Source: Epiperipatus broadwayi (lineage: Eukaryota; Onychophora; Udeonychophora; Euonychophora; Peripatidae). Taken from it: DNA of 64,000 nucleotides. Where the stretch lies: NCBI GenBank assembly GCA_028023455.1, contig JAQFVV010012416.1, positions 7,421,594 through 7,485,593 on the forward strand, written 5' to 3'. The notes beneath the pieces were generated by a model, which made no database searches, was not told the origin of the DNA, and saw only the letters and a program-made list of their open reading frames with translations. Of this stretch, positions 25,393 through 37,945 are shown in pieces (the stretch's first letter is position 1; each line of letters begins with the position of its first letter). Position numbers and translations under genes: made by a program.

Positions 25393-25463
25393 GCGTTGGT
25401 GGCCTAGCGGTTAGCGTAGCTGCCTTCCAAGCAGTCGGCTTGGGTTCACTTCCCGGTCAACAC
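25393..25463 (+). tRNA. tRNA-Gly(TCC)-like gene or tRNA-derived element
   Basis: A nearly complete cloverleaf is visible. The acceptor stem GCGTTGG/TCAACAC has one mismatch and one G-T pair. The D arm is GCCTAGCGGTTAGC. The anticodon stem surrounds loop CTTCCAA (anticodon TCC at 25436-25438), and the T arm is TTGGG TTCACTT CCCGG. The sequence resembles known animal tRNA-Gly(TCC). TGTCAA (25387-25392) and TTGACA (25465-25470) extend the acceptor stem, as in the other tRNA-like copies of this window. It may therefore be a mobile derivative and not a housekeeping tRNA. No T-run terminator lies immediately downstream; T-rich sequence begins at about 25484. Confidence 0.55.
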
Positions 25464-25499
25464 TTTGACATATAAAAAAATATATTTTTTTTTTACTGG

Positions 25500-25760
25500 T
25501 AATTCTATTTTAAGCCACATGGTCAGTCATTTGGAAGGTCAGCTAAAGTGAAGTACAAGGAAGAATGCTTTTCAATTCAGGAACCTTTAATTCTTGATCC
25601 AGTAAATGCCACACAAAATTATTTGTTGCATACTTAATCAAATAATGTTGAGACTGAAAGCGAACAGGTTGAGCTTTTATCCAGAAAACTTTACTTCTGG
25701 CACAGGCAATAATAAAATGACTAATTGTTCAGGACATGGCTAACATTCAAGGACTAGAAA
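25500..25760 (-). pseudogene. Possible L1-type LINE 3' fragment
   Basis: One minus-strand frame, between stops, contains ISHFIIACARSKVFWIKAQP, reminiscent of the H-x4-C...W segment after the LINE zinc-binding motif. The preceding C-x2-C is not seen. Weak. Confidence 0.25.
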
Positions 25761-26599
25761 TGATAATTCAAATTGTTCAATCAATATATACCGTATTTTA
25801 AATATATATATAAAAAACCATAAAAATATACATTTCAACGAATTTCATTTATAGATAGAATATCTTTAATAAGATTATCTATTATTCAAAAACTTGAATT
25901 ATCCAAACAAAATTGTCAGACATGATTTTAAAACTTTTACTAGTAAATTATTTTGTACCTGCATTTGTAAACAAAATTAAAGGGGGAAAAAATTTACAAA
26001 TAAATCTAGTTGAGTGATCTATCTATTTTATATATACCTAAGTAAAGTTTGGATTTATGAAAGGGTGAAAGACCTGTTCTTAAAATCCAAAAAATTCCCA
26101 AATCTGACAAACTGCTGAAACCAATGATTTGATATTAATAATGTTTTACTTTATTTTAAATTACACTATGCATAAATTTATTAATTAAATATTTAAAAAA
26201 AAATACATTATTGCAATTAAAAATCATGTGCATCTTTCTGTTAAATTGACACATCTTTTTTTTTAATGTTCTCATAATTTTTAATTTTTATAACACTAAA
26301 TTGTTATTTTAAAATTAAGCGTTAATAGTGTTGTATTATCTTTAAAAAATTCAACAATTTAAGTAAAATGCTTATAATAAGAAAAAAAACAGTAAGAATC
26401 GATAAAAGAAACAAATGGATACAACCCAGACTGGATATTACATATATAATTCTAAAAATTACTAAGTTCAGTAGAAATAGTTGAACATACAGTGCAAAAA
26501 AGAATCATAATCAATTGCTATAAACAAAAGTTGATTAAATGTCCTCCAAAGAGATGTATTTTAAAATAGGAAATGAAATAAGAAAATTTGCTGGTTGTG

Positions 26600-26840
26600 G
26601 GATGGAAGCTTAAAACAGATCTTTATAGAAAACTATTGGAAAGGCCTTTCTTCCAAGAGAGCTTTCTACAGCTAAAATTGACAATAATGAAGTGAAAATT
26701 TTAATTTATAAAAAAAAATGTACTCCCCTTCTCCAAGCAGGATCCTTAAATTATACCCATCAATCAAGCAATATAATTAGTTTCTGACTAGATATGTGGA
26801 ATCCAATACTTCTTGCTGACAAAAACCAACAGCTAGTATG
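26600..26840 (+). repeat. Dispersed repeat shared with 18560-18800
   Basis: Second copy of the repeat described at 18560-18800, in opposite orientation. Similarity runs to about 26840 through ATATAATTAGTTTCTGAC. Confidence 0.5.
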
Positions 26841-27267
26841 GTGTCCTGTTTAATACTACATCTGTATCTATTGATTATTCATGCTTACTTAGAAAATTCA
26901 TAAGTAGACTGATAGAGAGAGAACTGTCATTAATGCAACTAGGAGAATGTATGATGTTTTATGTACCACCTTAGAAATTCCGATAAGAGTAGTTTTAAAA
27001 AAAAAATGTTTAAACATTTGACCTCTGAAGAACACTGTTAAATCAAAACAATAAAACACCACATTTATTCTTCATATAAAAACAGTAACATCAAATCTTA
27101 CCAATAGTTTTTTTTTTGCCATAAAAGCTATGAAAATACACAAGCCCACATACTCATATATTCTCTAATTTAAGAAATAATTAGTAGTAGGGCAACACAA
27201 ATATATCTACAATAAAACTAAAACCAAGCAGGAAGGCAATTCCATCTTCTGTGAACACGAGACAGCA

Positions 27268-27435
27268 TCAGGCCGTAAATTTGAACGCACCTCTGCCAGC
27301 TTCGTATGCTCCGAAAGACACGATGCCCAACGCATAATTAGAGAGGCGTTTCATATAGCTAATGACCCCAGGTCCATCAATTAGAAAAGAATGCTTTGCA
27401 CTGTCTCGGAAATGGCAGTTATAACTCATTTGCAT
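27268..27435 (-). CDS. Hypothetical 55-codon coding-like segment
   Basis: From the ATG at 27435 a minus-strand frame encodes 55 residues ending YEAGRGAFKFTA, with a hydrophobic stretch YALGIVSFGAYEAG. Base composition is balanced and several CpGs are present, unlike the surroundings. The frame is open a further 14 codons upstream without ATG, so it could also be an internal exon. The 5' end overlaps the octamer ATTTGCAT (plus strand 27428-27435) and a second TTGCATAAAT, which are typical regulatory words. I do not recognise the product. Real coding status is uncertain. Confidence 0.25.
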   Translation of the reverse strand: MQMSYNCHFRDSAKHSFLIDGPGVISYMKRLSNYALGIVSFGAYEAGRGAFKFTA

Positions 27436-28237
27436 CAATTTGCATAAATTTCCATTTCTACAACGCAGTAATAACAACAGCAGCTATGAGTATGAGAATA
27501 AGTAGTCTCTTGAAAGCGCTAAGCTCTATAATTTAACAGTTTTATATTTTAGTAAAATTTCGCTTTTAAACATATATTTTCTAGCTTCATTATCTGTGCA
27601 TACAGCGCATATATATATACTTGTTAATAATCATTAAAGTATTTATTTAAAGAGGTTATTGTCAAAAGTATGAATGCAGAAAATTTGGCATTTATACATT
27701 AAATTATAACGATTGATATTGACATATACTGAGACAAGATAAAGTAAAAGGTTATGATCTGGTTCAACTGAATGCTGATGGTTCATATAGAAATATATGT
27801 TAGGGATCATTTACTTTATTCAGAAGTTTTTATTCATAAAATTAATTGAGAGAATAATGATGAAATAGAAAGTGCAAGTATGGCTGATGTAAAACTGAGA
27901 TATGATTGGGCTAAGGTGAAAGATGCAATGATAAGAACAAAAGTTGAGAATAAGTGCGTTTGTTAATACACAAGTTGTCTCTTAAGATTCACATATTGGT
28001 ATAAATGATTTGCATTTCAATGCCTTTGTTGCATCGTATTTTCACAGTATATAAACTAATTCATGTTATAGACGTGAAAAGATTGTATTAAACTTTTTTT
28101 TAAAAAAAAAAAATTGGGAATTAAAAACTTTTTCAATAGCATTACCATTTGCAGCTCCCGTCATTATTATTATTACAAATAAAAATATTATTCCTTTACT
28201 TTGAAAAGGAGTAGCCCTTAATGATTTCGATTTTAAT

Positions 28238-28461
28238 TCACTCTTTGAAAATATCCCCGTTAAAATTAAACATACTGTCAATTCCACACACAATCTGTAT
28301 ATTTTTAATCTCTCCAGCTATATTTGTGAAATGAATTTCTAAATGAGTACAATTTTCCTTTGTCTCGGCTGCTTCCAGTTTTTCTCCTTCAACCCCAGGC
28401 CAGTTAATTATCTCAACACTTCCACATTGATTAAAGGAAAGTGGCAAAAATAATTTCGCTT
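28238..28461 (-). CDS. Hypothetical terminal exon
   Basis: On the minus strand the frame opens directly after TAG (part of GACTTGGTAG, a possible splice acceptor) and runs to a TGA at 28240-28238. It encodes about 73 residues of non-repetitive, acidic composition including INWPGVEGEKLEAAETKENC and IQIVCGIDSMFNFNGDIFKE. This is unlike the I/K/N/Y-rich chance frames of the window. No ATG at the start, so it would be an internal or last exon. No family recognised, and no partner exon was found nearby. Confidence 0.3.
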
Positions 28462-29779
28462 TTTCCTACCAAGTCATAAACTGGGAAGTGGTGGAGGGGA
28501 GAACTGAATCCAACTATAAGGATTCATTGATCTTTAAAAGTAGCAAAATGAAATAAAATTTGGATTGTCTTCTCTTTTTTTTCCCTTGAAAAACTTTTTT
28601 ACCATAATCATAATAAAATAGTATTAATAATAATCATCATCATAGTGCACTTAAAAGTAAACCAAAAACATGAGGTAAAGAAAATAGCATATAACTGAAA
28701 ATAGTATGATTCCAAAAGTTCTTAATAGAAATAAAGAATTCAATTTAACAGCAAAAAATAATCACTCTTATTAGCGTAATCAATCAAAACAGGCATATAT
28801 ACACATATATATATACGAACACAAATTTTCACAAGACTATGCTACACACACGCGTAAACAATTGGTTATACTAGTTCACGAGTATGCATGCATGTATGTT
28901 TTTTGCCAACAAGAAATTATGATGACTAGCCACCTGATATTTCATCAAGACACGTGTCTGATCTCATAATCAAGGCAATTCAAAAAGAGTGTAAATTCTT
29001 TCAAATCGTCATTAAAAAGATGAAAACTGAAATCATAATAGGATCATAAAAATACTTTGCAAAAGTTGTTTTCAATGTATAAGAAAAATATTTCACTCTC
29101 TTACAAAATGATGCCTGCATATTATAAAGCTTTCTTAAAGCTAAAATGCCCTATATCATCGCAACAAGATCTACAGATGATTTAGAAAACAAAAATAGGA
29201 CAGTGTAATATCTTCATTATTCCTACATTGCTCATTTTAATATACCCTCCCCCCTTCCCTTGTACTTTTCAAATATTTTTTTTTATTTATGTTTCGGCTG
29301 AATATGCAGTCTTCATCAGACATTCATAAATATTTACTAATATTATGTGAATTATAAAATGTTAAATATCAATGTGAAATACATTTTACTTTTGCATTTC
29401 AAATGATCACTGGGTACATAATTATTCTGTGTAACAATTTAAACAATTTAATGAGTTTTTCGATTTTTAAATTGTTTTTACCTATGCAATATATTTATGT
29501 GCAATTATACAACCATTTATAACATAATGTAACATTACAAAAATATTGACAGATCTCTGAGGAATACTGCAAGTGCAATTTAAACAGAAGAAAAATGAAA
29601 GTGTGTTATTACAGGATAATTTTTTAAGTCTATCATCATGTATTGAAAGAGAATGAAAGACAAGTCTGCCAATGAAATCCATAAAAGAAAGATGCAATCT
29701 TAGCAATTGCTACGGTGTAAGTATAAATGGAAATAAATTAATTTCAAGCAGAACTATTGGGAAAATAAATGTTTGTGCC

Positions 29780-30215
29780 GAGGTTTGGGAAGTTCCTTCT
29801 ATATTAAAAAAATTACATCATTTGGTTATTATAAACATTTAAAGCACCTATGGAAAAGTTTAACGTCTTTCCCTTTATAATTACATACTACTTGAGTGCC
29901 TGATAAATAATTAGAATATTACATTAGTTTTTATATTTCTATTAGGATTACAACATTAACTCATAAATCACAAAATTTTGTGTGCTAATTTATCAAAAAT
30001 GAAATAGATTTAAATGTGAAGTGAGTAATATTTTCACGCTCTCAAATCAAGATACTTCAGATTGATCTATATAAATGTGAATTTAGGCTACAGATAAAAT
30101 AGCCATTCTTATCTTTATAAAGTCCCTATCTTGTGTCAAGATTTGAGAGTTCCCTCTATAGTCAAAAAAACTATATCATTTGGCTATTATAAACATTTAA
30201 AGCACCTATGGAAAA
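29780..30215. repeat. Direct repeat, 358-bp offset, with foldback interior
   Basis: The block TTTGGTTATTATAAACATTT then AAAGCACCTATGGAAAAG (29821-29858) recurs at about 30179-30216. Between the copies, CTCTCAAATC (about 30038) pairs with GATTTGAGAG (about 30140), and CAGATTGATCTATATAAAT resembles the module of the 17-kb and 55-kb repeats. Confidence 0.6.
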
Positions 30216-30838
30216 GAGTACTGCCGGTGTGCTTCATAAATAATTAGAACATGACAATACAATAGTAAAATTAGTTACTATAGTGACTAAATAATAAAAA
30301 TTGTTACAATAAATAACTGTAAAAAATATCTAATAAATACATCATAATTAATATTTCAAACAAAAGTAGACTTTTATGAGTGAAAATGCATATCCATGTA
30401 TATAACTTTTTAAAAGTCACTAATTTTTGACATTTTTTAAAAGTATGTAGCAAAGTAAAAACATTTTTTCTTTCAATAAACAAACAGGCTATGAAACTCA
30501 GACTGTGGAAACAGCCCTTATGGTTCACTTTACAATGACACCAGCTGATCATATGCAAACTACAAAAAAAAAATATATATATACCAGTCCATGGAATGGT
30601 ATTATTTATGCAAACAAAATATTATTTACTTTTGTTTAACTTTGTTCTAAAACACTTTTAAAATTTATTGATCTAATATCTTATTTCATAATTTATTCTT
30701 ATTATTACTTTTATTTTATTTTATAGCATTTAGAAATTACAAGTAACAGTAATGCTGCCATAGTATCTTAAAAATAGATGGGGTATATATAACTTATTTC
30801 TTAAAAAAATCTACATATATATAGTCATCATCATCACT

Positions 30839-32170
30839 ATCATTTTCAACCATTACCGATCCACTGTAGGATAGTCTCTTTATCCAGTTTTTTCTATCTT
30901 TAGCCTCTCTTCTCCACATTTTCATAGCACACTTCCTTATTTCACCCATCTCACATGTGGTCTCTTTCTCCATCTCACAAGTGATCTCTTTATAGAACTT
31001 TTACTATCTCTTGGAATTCAATTAAGATTCCAACTGTCCATCTATTATCATCTCTTCTAACAATATGTCCAGCCCAAATCCAAAATTCTTCATAAACTGT
31101 TCTGTCTCAGTAGAAATTTTACTGGCCAATTGCTTTTTTTTTGTCCAGCTATCTTTGTTACAATTTTGAAAAGTGTGTAGGTTATTTTTCTATAGATTTT
31201 GTTCAAATCTGAACCATGTTCAAAATATGTTAATATTTGAAAATGATTTATTTGCAAGTTCGAATTTACACTCACTGGAATGTTTCTGAAGGTTAGGAAT
31301 ATCAACTGTGAATACTGTTTTTCTTAATAATTTTTCTCTCTCTAGTATGCATTATCATGTATTTTACATCTAACTAATCAATGGCCACTTTCTGTGGTGA
31401 ATTTATTAAGGACATAACAATCTTGAAACAGATGTTTTGTTTGGCAAAATATAATCTAATTCTGCTGTACCTTTATTTTGATGCTTCCATGTCCATTTCT
31501 GTTTAGCATTTTTATCAAAGAAAGAATTTGCAATGTCAAATGTTTTCTTTTTCTACAAACTTCTTAAATCTGTATCCTCCACAGTTCTATCATCTTAATC
31601 AAATTTACCCACAGCACTTTCATATTTCAACTGTTTACCAATTCTAGCATTAAAGTCTCCCGTGTGATTTGATCAAAAGCCTTTTGTATGAAGATTTGTT
31701 GAGGCATAAACCTAAATTATCTGTATTTGATATCTACCATTAAGTTAAATAATTTTGCCTCTCCATCTAATACACCATTAATCTACACAATGTTGATCTT
31801 TAACTTTTTATTTATAATAAATCCTACTTTACTTGCACTTCCAATATTCATGCCTTTGCAGAACACATTTGTACATATTCACTTTTTAAATCAATTGCCT
31901 CATCATCTTTTCTTCTAGCTTTACAAAGTTCAATAATATCTGATTTAATATTAGATAGATCTTCCAATTCTTCCAATCTTCCTTCACTTGAAGACGGTCT
32001 GCAATTATAAGTTTTTAAATAAAAGATTGTCATTAAATGGAAGCCTGGGTTCACAATAGATTCTTAGCACCCTCCACTTTCAGCCGCCAACTGCTACCTT
32101 GGCTGGTGACTTGACAACCTCCTAGCACTACAGGCCATGTACATAAAGTATCAACAGGGAAATGCCTTTA
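30839..32170 (-). pseudogene. RTE-type LINE, endonuclease and C-terminus kept, RT core deleted
   Basis: On the minus strand, reading from about 32060, the APE-type endonuclease begins with GRLEELEDLSNIKSDIIELC (usual catalytic Glu position altered). It continues through GDFNARIGKQLKYESAVG and FDIANSFFDKNAKQKWTWKH to ELDYILPNKTSVSRLL near 31430. The next recognisable part, WIWAGHIVRRDDNRWT (31085-31030), is the C-terminal signature of these elements. It is followed by a GATGATGATGA tail near 30839-30850. The palm domain is missing or unrecognisable, and many stops and frameshifts are present. The 5' part (32060-32170) is less AT-rich and probably element 5'UTR. Confidence 0.7.
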
Positions 32171-32986
32171 ATACAGAATGCCTGCTAGAAGATTTCTTTT
32201 CTATAATGATTAAAAAAAACATTTTCATCTCAGTATTCCTTTGCAATTAAGTTAAGTTCTTTAATGCTTATCTTTTGGTTTTCTAGTAATTGAACTGTCC
32301 TAATTCACTTACTTATCTATGTGCCTAGTCCATTATCACTTAAAAATAGGTAAATAATGAAAGCCATCATAAATTAAAAAAAATAACCTGGATGATATAT
32401 TCAAAAGTGTAATTAATGTGATCCCAACAAAAAATTAAGTTTGATATTTTAGTAAAACTTTTGCCAAACTTCAAAAGTGAATCAGATAAAAGTTTTATAA
32501 AAGAATAAAATCAATGGCTGAAACAAGTTAAAGGAAATAATAACTATTTAACATCAAATTGCAAATACAATAATAATCAAAAACATACAATTTCCATTGA
32601 ATAAAAAGAAAATTTAATTATATATAAAATAAGTTTTAATTCTTCACAATATCAGAATATGAACTAAATGTGACAAATTTGCCGTAATTGAAGAGGGTTA
32701 TATTTTAGTGCTTCGAACTTTGCATGACATTTTGATAGATGCAAACATTCAATTAGTAAGCTTTTTCAAGTAAACATCAAATTTTTTGAAGAATTATTAT
32801 ATTTCCAATAATCCATAGTTAATGCTTTCTGTGAACTCTGAGCATCCATACCTTATCATTGCAGTTAACCACACTACTTATGATTTCCACACCCAATAGT
32901 AACAATCTGTAGCTGCAGGTTTCATCAATAGAGGAAAGTGAATAACTAATAAAAAGAAAACATGCATCATCTCCCACTTGTACTTA
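32171..32986. other. No gene recognised
   Basis: AT-rich, without clear repeat or coding signal. Confidence 0.4.
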
Positions 32987-33412
32987 TAATCAGTGGCCGG
33001 TTTATATTAAGATAGCAAATCTACACACTTTGATAAATTGGCTTCAATTTTCTCCACTCTCCAACCATTCATATCACTGAAAATCTGATGAGGGTATGCT
33101 CAATGCCTCTAACCATGCCAAGGACTTTAAGCAAATTCCATCATCAGATTTTCAGTGATATAGATGGCTGAAGAATTAGAGAATTGAGAGGATTGAAGCT
33201 GATGCATTAAACTGTGTAGATTTTCTATCTTAATATAAATCGAGCACTGATTATATATATATATATATGTAGGGATCAACCGGTGAATGCTGTTTGAGCA
33301 TAAAATATGTATAGATCATTTATCTTTTTCATATATATGTGGTCATGTATATCAGTTATATTGGATAGAGTGGATGACTACAGGGAACTTGAAAGTCCGG
33401 ATTCAAATTCTC
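32987..33412 (-). mobile_element. Foldback family C element with tRNA-like head
   Basis: The palindrome 32987-33254 has arms of about 100 bases starting ATAATCAGTG and containing TTTATATTAAGATAG and ATCACTGAAAATCTGATGA. To its right, 33255-33412, read on the minus strand, aligns with the repeats at 43.0-43.8 kb. Read on the plus strand, 33360-33412 is tRNA-like: GGATAGAGTGGATGACTAC as A box, CGGATTCAAATTC as B box. The element therefore looks like a SINE with a tRNA-derived end and a palindromic body. Confidence 0.6.
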
Positions 33413-34644
33413 TTTAATATTGTTAAAAATAACTCTAAAATGTTTTAAAAAATATTTATTTTGTTTTGTTTCACTAAATACATATATAAAATAAATGTGA
33501 TAAAATAAAAAATTTTTTAAAAAAACAAATACACTAATAAGTTACAACTGAATATACATTCTCAAAAAAAAATAGAACTATAGAGAACTTCATTTTCATT
33601 ATGAGATTTATATAGTCTTGTATTATTCTTAAGCATTAACTATGAATCTAGCACATACAATATTAAACTTTTATGATTGAAATGCAGAATAATAACAAAA
33701 CCTCTTACAGATATCTTATAATCTGTCATTTCAGAGAGTGGCATTATGCATCCACATTTGAATGCCTTTCAATAAATCCAAGTAGTTTGACAATAAGTCT
33801 AACTGAAGATATACAAAAAGGTGATTTTATAAATGCTACAATATTCAATTCATTAGGCCACTAATCCATTCAACATAAAATACAACCTACAAAATAACTT
33901 TTTTTTTGAGCCCTGCCAACCAATTTTTATAAATTTCCATAGCTGACTTATGACTTAATGGCTGATTTGCTTTGTACAACAACCCTGACAGTGGTAACAA
34001 TTCTGTGATATGTATAAAACAAGGAAATGCAGTATTTTAAATAATGCATTGAAAAACATTATTTGAAGCAGATTTAAAGTTCTGAAAGACAGTAATGAAT
34101 TTAGATCTTTTATTAAAACAGCATTAATCATTCATCTGAAATATTTCCTTTGCTTCCTAATGAATGTTAATTTTAGATTGCTGAACTTAATTATAAATGT
34201 ATTCTATAAAACTTAAAATAAAAAAATTTCAATTCAAATAACATACAATTTTTAAATAAAGCAAGCGCTCTTTCCTTGACATTAATAAAACATTTGAAAA
34301 CTTAACTCTTTTTTTGTAAAACTTCATCATCATCATCTCTGATCAATTTTCTTCTACACAACTTTTTCCCAAACATAAACTAAAGCTTACTTTAATTAAA
34401 ATATTTATTTATAACTATATTAAGCCCATCAAATGTTTTATCCTTCAGTACTTCCATGTCGGCCATTTTAATTCCATGTATAATGCTCTTAAAAATTTTT
34501 CATTTAAACCTTTTCAATAAATAATACTTTACATTCTCGACTTTCTTATCATTTTCAAATATCAAATATGACTGCTTTTACATCTATGTTAAAGAAGATA
34601 ATTATTATTTAAACTATTGGATATATATATCTTCAATTTTGTAG

Positions 34645-34860
34645 ATGAAAATAGGTATGTAAAGAACTAAAAATACAGGAAGTTGTTTGAACCATTTACA
34701 TTTTGCAGGTGATTTGCCTTCTTTTGCAAATAATGCTTCAAAGTTTCAGGAAATGTTACAAGAGTTATCAGATGAAAGCTAGAAAGTAGGATCAAAGATA
34801 AATGCTAAAAAGCTTAAAATAATATTCTTCATGCAGATATGAACAGAATCGTTAGCTTAA
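34645..34860 (+). pseudogene. RTE-type reverse-transcriptase palm fragment
   Basis: The frame reads LNHLHFAGDLPSFANNASKF then QEMLQELSDES. It matches the LNHLRFADD...LQ-E-M-L-Q-E-L segment of RTE-type RTs. Motif C is FAGD instead of FADD (34702-34713), so one catalytic aspartate is lost. Stops follow. The C-terminal relic at 36889-37310 on the same strand may belong to the same original copy, with the foldback element at 35127-35642 inserted between. Confidence 0.6.
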
Positions 34861-35126
34861 TATGACAGTATTTAAATACTGAATAAATGGCTACTGAATA
34901 AATGGCTAGAGTCTCACATCATATACTTAAGATTTCACTGATATTCTTACATAGTTTATATACAATCAATACATAAATATGTTTTAACTTATGAAACACC
35001 ATCACCAGTTATTATACATGTGATTATTTATATCAAAATGTAATTAGTTAAATCCTAATAATAAATTCTTTTATATCTTAATTATCACATGTAGTAGTAA
35101 GTAGTTTTCACATTAATGAATAAAAT

Positions 35127-35642
35127 TAAACCATTAAACATCACATGATCACTATTTTTTATACTTACACAAGCTGTTTACATAGAGACTAAACTTTTCA
35201 TATAATAGCACCACTCAGTGCAAGCCAGAGTAATCAATGGATGCAAGAAGATTTAAGCATAAAGTCCCTATCTAGTGCTATTCATTCAATATCCCCAGAC
35301 TAGTTTCTATCTTGTGGCTTTCATCAGTTATGAGCCTTGGATCTGAGAGCACTGTGCCTAGATCTTAGGATCTAATGCAACCTCCAGCAACCACCTTTTA
35401 CCTTATTAGCTAACTATAAAGCTTTGAGTCCAAAATGAAAATGCAAAAATGTTTCTAATTCAAGCTCATTAGCTTGTATAGTTGTACAGATCTGAACTCA
35501 ATTCAGTAGCCACACTTTTTGATGTCTTACCACAGTTACCAGTCTGGGGATATTGGATGAGTAGGCACTAGATAGGGATTTTATGCACAAACCTTCTTGC
35601 ATCAATTGATTACTCTGGTTTGCGCTGAGTGGCACTACTATG
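35127..35642. mobile_element. Foldback family B element
   Basis: Direct repeats TAATGAATAAAAT (35114-35126) and TAATGAATAAAGT (35643-35655) match at 12 of 13 bases. The body has about 100-bp inverted arms (about 35200-35300 and 35539-35642). They share GCACTGAG-type ends, AGAGTAATCAATGGATGC, CCCTATCTAGTGC and ATATCCCCAGACT. The left tail (35131-35180) with ATCACATGATCAC is homologous, inverted, to the right tail of the copy at 56080-56415. Non-coding. Confidence 0.75.
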
Positions 35643-35655
35643 TAATGAATAAAGT

Positions 35656-36888
35656 AACAGTAATACAATTTTAAATATACTATAATTAATACGTTTGTTG
35701 CCAACCTTGGTTTAAATACACTTTTATTGGCACGCATGTCACTATTATAGTGTTTAAATATTTAAATAAAGATATCATTGATAATTATTGGGGGGTGGGG
35801 GGGCAGTCAAGTTTTGTTTACAATAAACTTCAGAATAAATTGTTATTAAAAAAAATCTGGATCTACCATTCTTTATTAATATTAAACTGGTTGTAAAATA
35901 TGAACATATTTGATTGACTTACTACCATATATGGCAAACTATATTTATATAATCACAATCATATCACAGTATATTATATAAAGATGTGAATAAGAATATT
36001 ACACAAACTAAATTCCATACAGTACCATCGTTTCTTTGGATGATTACTGAGTTAGCTCATGATTTGTAATGACGTAATTGTGTAAAATATGGATGGAAAA
36101 CTAAAAATCCAAAGTAGACATGGCATCATCGTAATTATATAACAAACTTCAAATTAACATATATTCATAAGTAACAGATAAATAATGAATCTGCCCAAAT
36201 CATTCAACCACAGTTAACATCAATCATATAGATGCATAAATATGCAATCCACCCACTCACACCACCACTGACTTACTATATGTGGGTGTCAGCCACTGTG
36301 ATTAAGTGTTATGAATATGATCTTCTAGGTTGAAAATACTGTTAAGCTATTTACTATTTAAAGTCTCAATAAATTAATATTTTCTTTGGAAATGAATAAA
36401 TGCTTAGCATAGAATTACTTAACAAAGAAATTATTTTAGTCAACAATAAAAGTAAAAGCCATAATTAAAATATGCAAATTATCAAATTAAGTTGCTAACA
36501 ACATTCAGGTTGCAAAAGATATAATAATGAGGAAATCTCTATATAAGACTAAAAGCAAAAACAGATTATAATGAAATAGATTGTTTTCACAATTGATAAA
36601 AGAATTAGCAATCATTCTATGTCTTCAATATATACACAATTATGTAATGAGGATATTTAAAATAGATAAAGGCAAAAAGTGAAATTTTAGAATGGTAGAA
36701 ATAACTTTTTTTGCATTTTTAAAAAAATTAGAGAACAAAATTAAAAACTACAGGATTTTGGTTAAATATAAAAGACAAAAATTTTGAGGGCAACAATATC
36801 AGCTACCTTTAAAATTGACAATAAAGTTATATATATATATATAAAGGTTTAACAAATGATTTTATTGAAAACTGATAGTCTACAAAGT
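35656..36888. other. No gene recognised; possibly degraded LINE between two relics
   Basis: Lies between the palm and C-terminal RTE fragments on the same strand. No RT motif could be recovered from it. A G-rich run is present at about 35790-35801. Confidence 0.3.
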
Positions 36889-37310
36889 TGCAATAAAATT
36901 AATGGAAAAGATCAAACGTAGCCAAATATTGTGATTACCTATAGATATGAAAGTTGGATATTTTAAAGTCATTGATGCCTTTGAAATCTGATGCTGGTAC
37001 AAACTTTTGAGAATTTATGAGCAGAAAGAAAAATATGTGGATAATTAATTAAATTAGATTTGAACTTTTGCTTGAAGTGTAAATTACTAAGATTAAATTC
37101 TAATATTATTGTCATATTAAGTTATAATTCATTTAAAATATTTAGGGTAAAAAAAATGAAAAAAAAAGATCACTAGCAATAAGATAGATATTTCATCATC
37201 ACAAAAGTGGAACTGCCATTAAATGTCTTGAAAAACCAAGTCGACTATTCTGGAGAAATGCTGTGATTGCAAGGAATCATCATCCATTTAATTGTACCTA
37301 ATAATATAAC
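36889..37310 (+). pseudogene. RTE-type LINE C-terminal relic
   Basis: VITYRYESWI (36931-36960) corresponds to the conserved TYGCESW motif. KVIDAFEI-stop-CWYKLLR follows, where the usual tryptophan codon of DAFELWCW has become TGA. Further on, ELPLNVLKNQVDYSG (around 37207-37251) is the same terminal segment as at 11275-11370. Many stops are present. Order and spacing agree with an RTE-type C-terminus. Confidence 0.6.
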
Positions 37311-37891
37311 TGAACAGCTTCTTTAATTTCTAAAAATAATAAAAATGTTCTGGATTAAAAAAAGATAAAATTAATAAGTGTGTAATGATAACTGCACTAT
37401 ATCACACTGAAAACAACATGATAAAATAAAAAAAGGAGCAAAAACTAAGCAAGGGCTACGATAATGAGCTGTGCGACTACAACACAATGCACCAAATAAA
37501 ATAAAAAACTCTAGCTAGAAATTTTTTAAAAAAGTTCAACTATAGCAAACAAATTAATATGCATTTTTTTTAAAAAAAAACAATACTTATTTAGAAAACG
37601 TGGCAAACAAAAGGGATTAAAAATAAGTCAGCGTTAAGGAAATAAGACAATACATCTTTACAAAAACAAGAGTAACTATAAAAAATAACATTTTTGAAGC
37701 AAGAAGATGCAAGAAAAATAGATTATTATTACAAAAATTAATAAATTATTTTTATGAATAAATTATAATTCATCAAATGTTTTTATTCATTTTAGCATTC
37801 ATAATTTTGAAATTATCAATGTGTTTTAATTTAAAAATCGTATCATCCTAAAAAATTATAAACTCAAAATTGAAACAAGCAAAATTCTCCA

Positions 37892-37945
37892 TATAATAGT
37901 GCCATTCAGCGCAAGCCAGAATAATGGTGATATGATGTTTAGTGG
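37892..37945. mobile_element. Internally deleted foldback family B remnant
   Basis: TATAATAGTGCCATTCAGCG then CAAGCCAGAATAA is the left arm start of family B. It is joined directly to TGGTGATATGATGTTTAGTG, the inverse of the family's tail. The whole palindromic body is missing. Confidence 0.5.
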
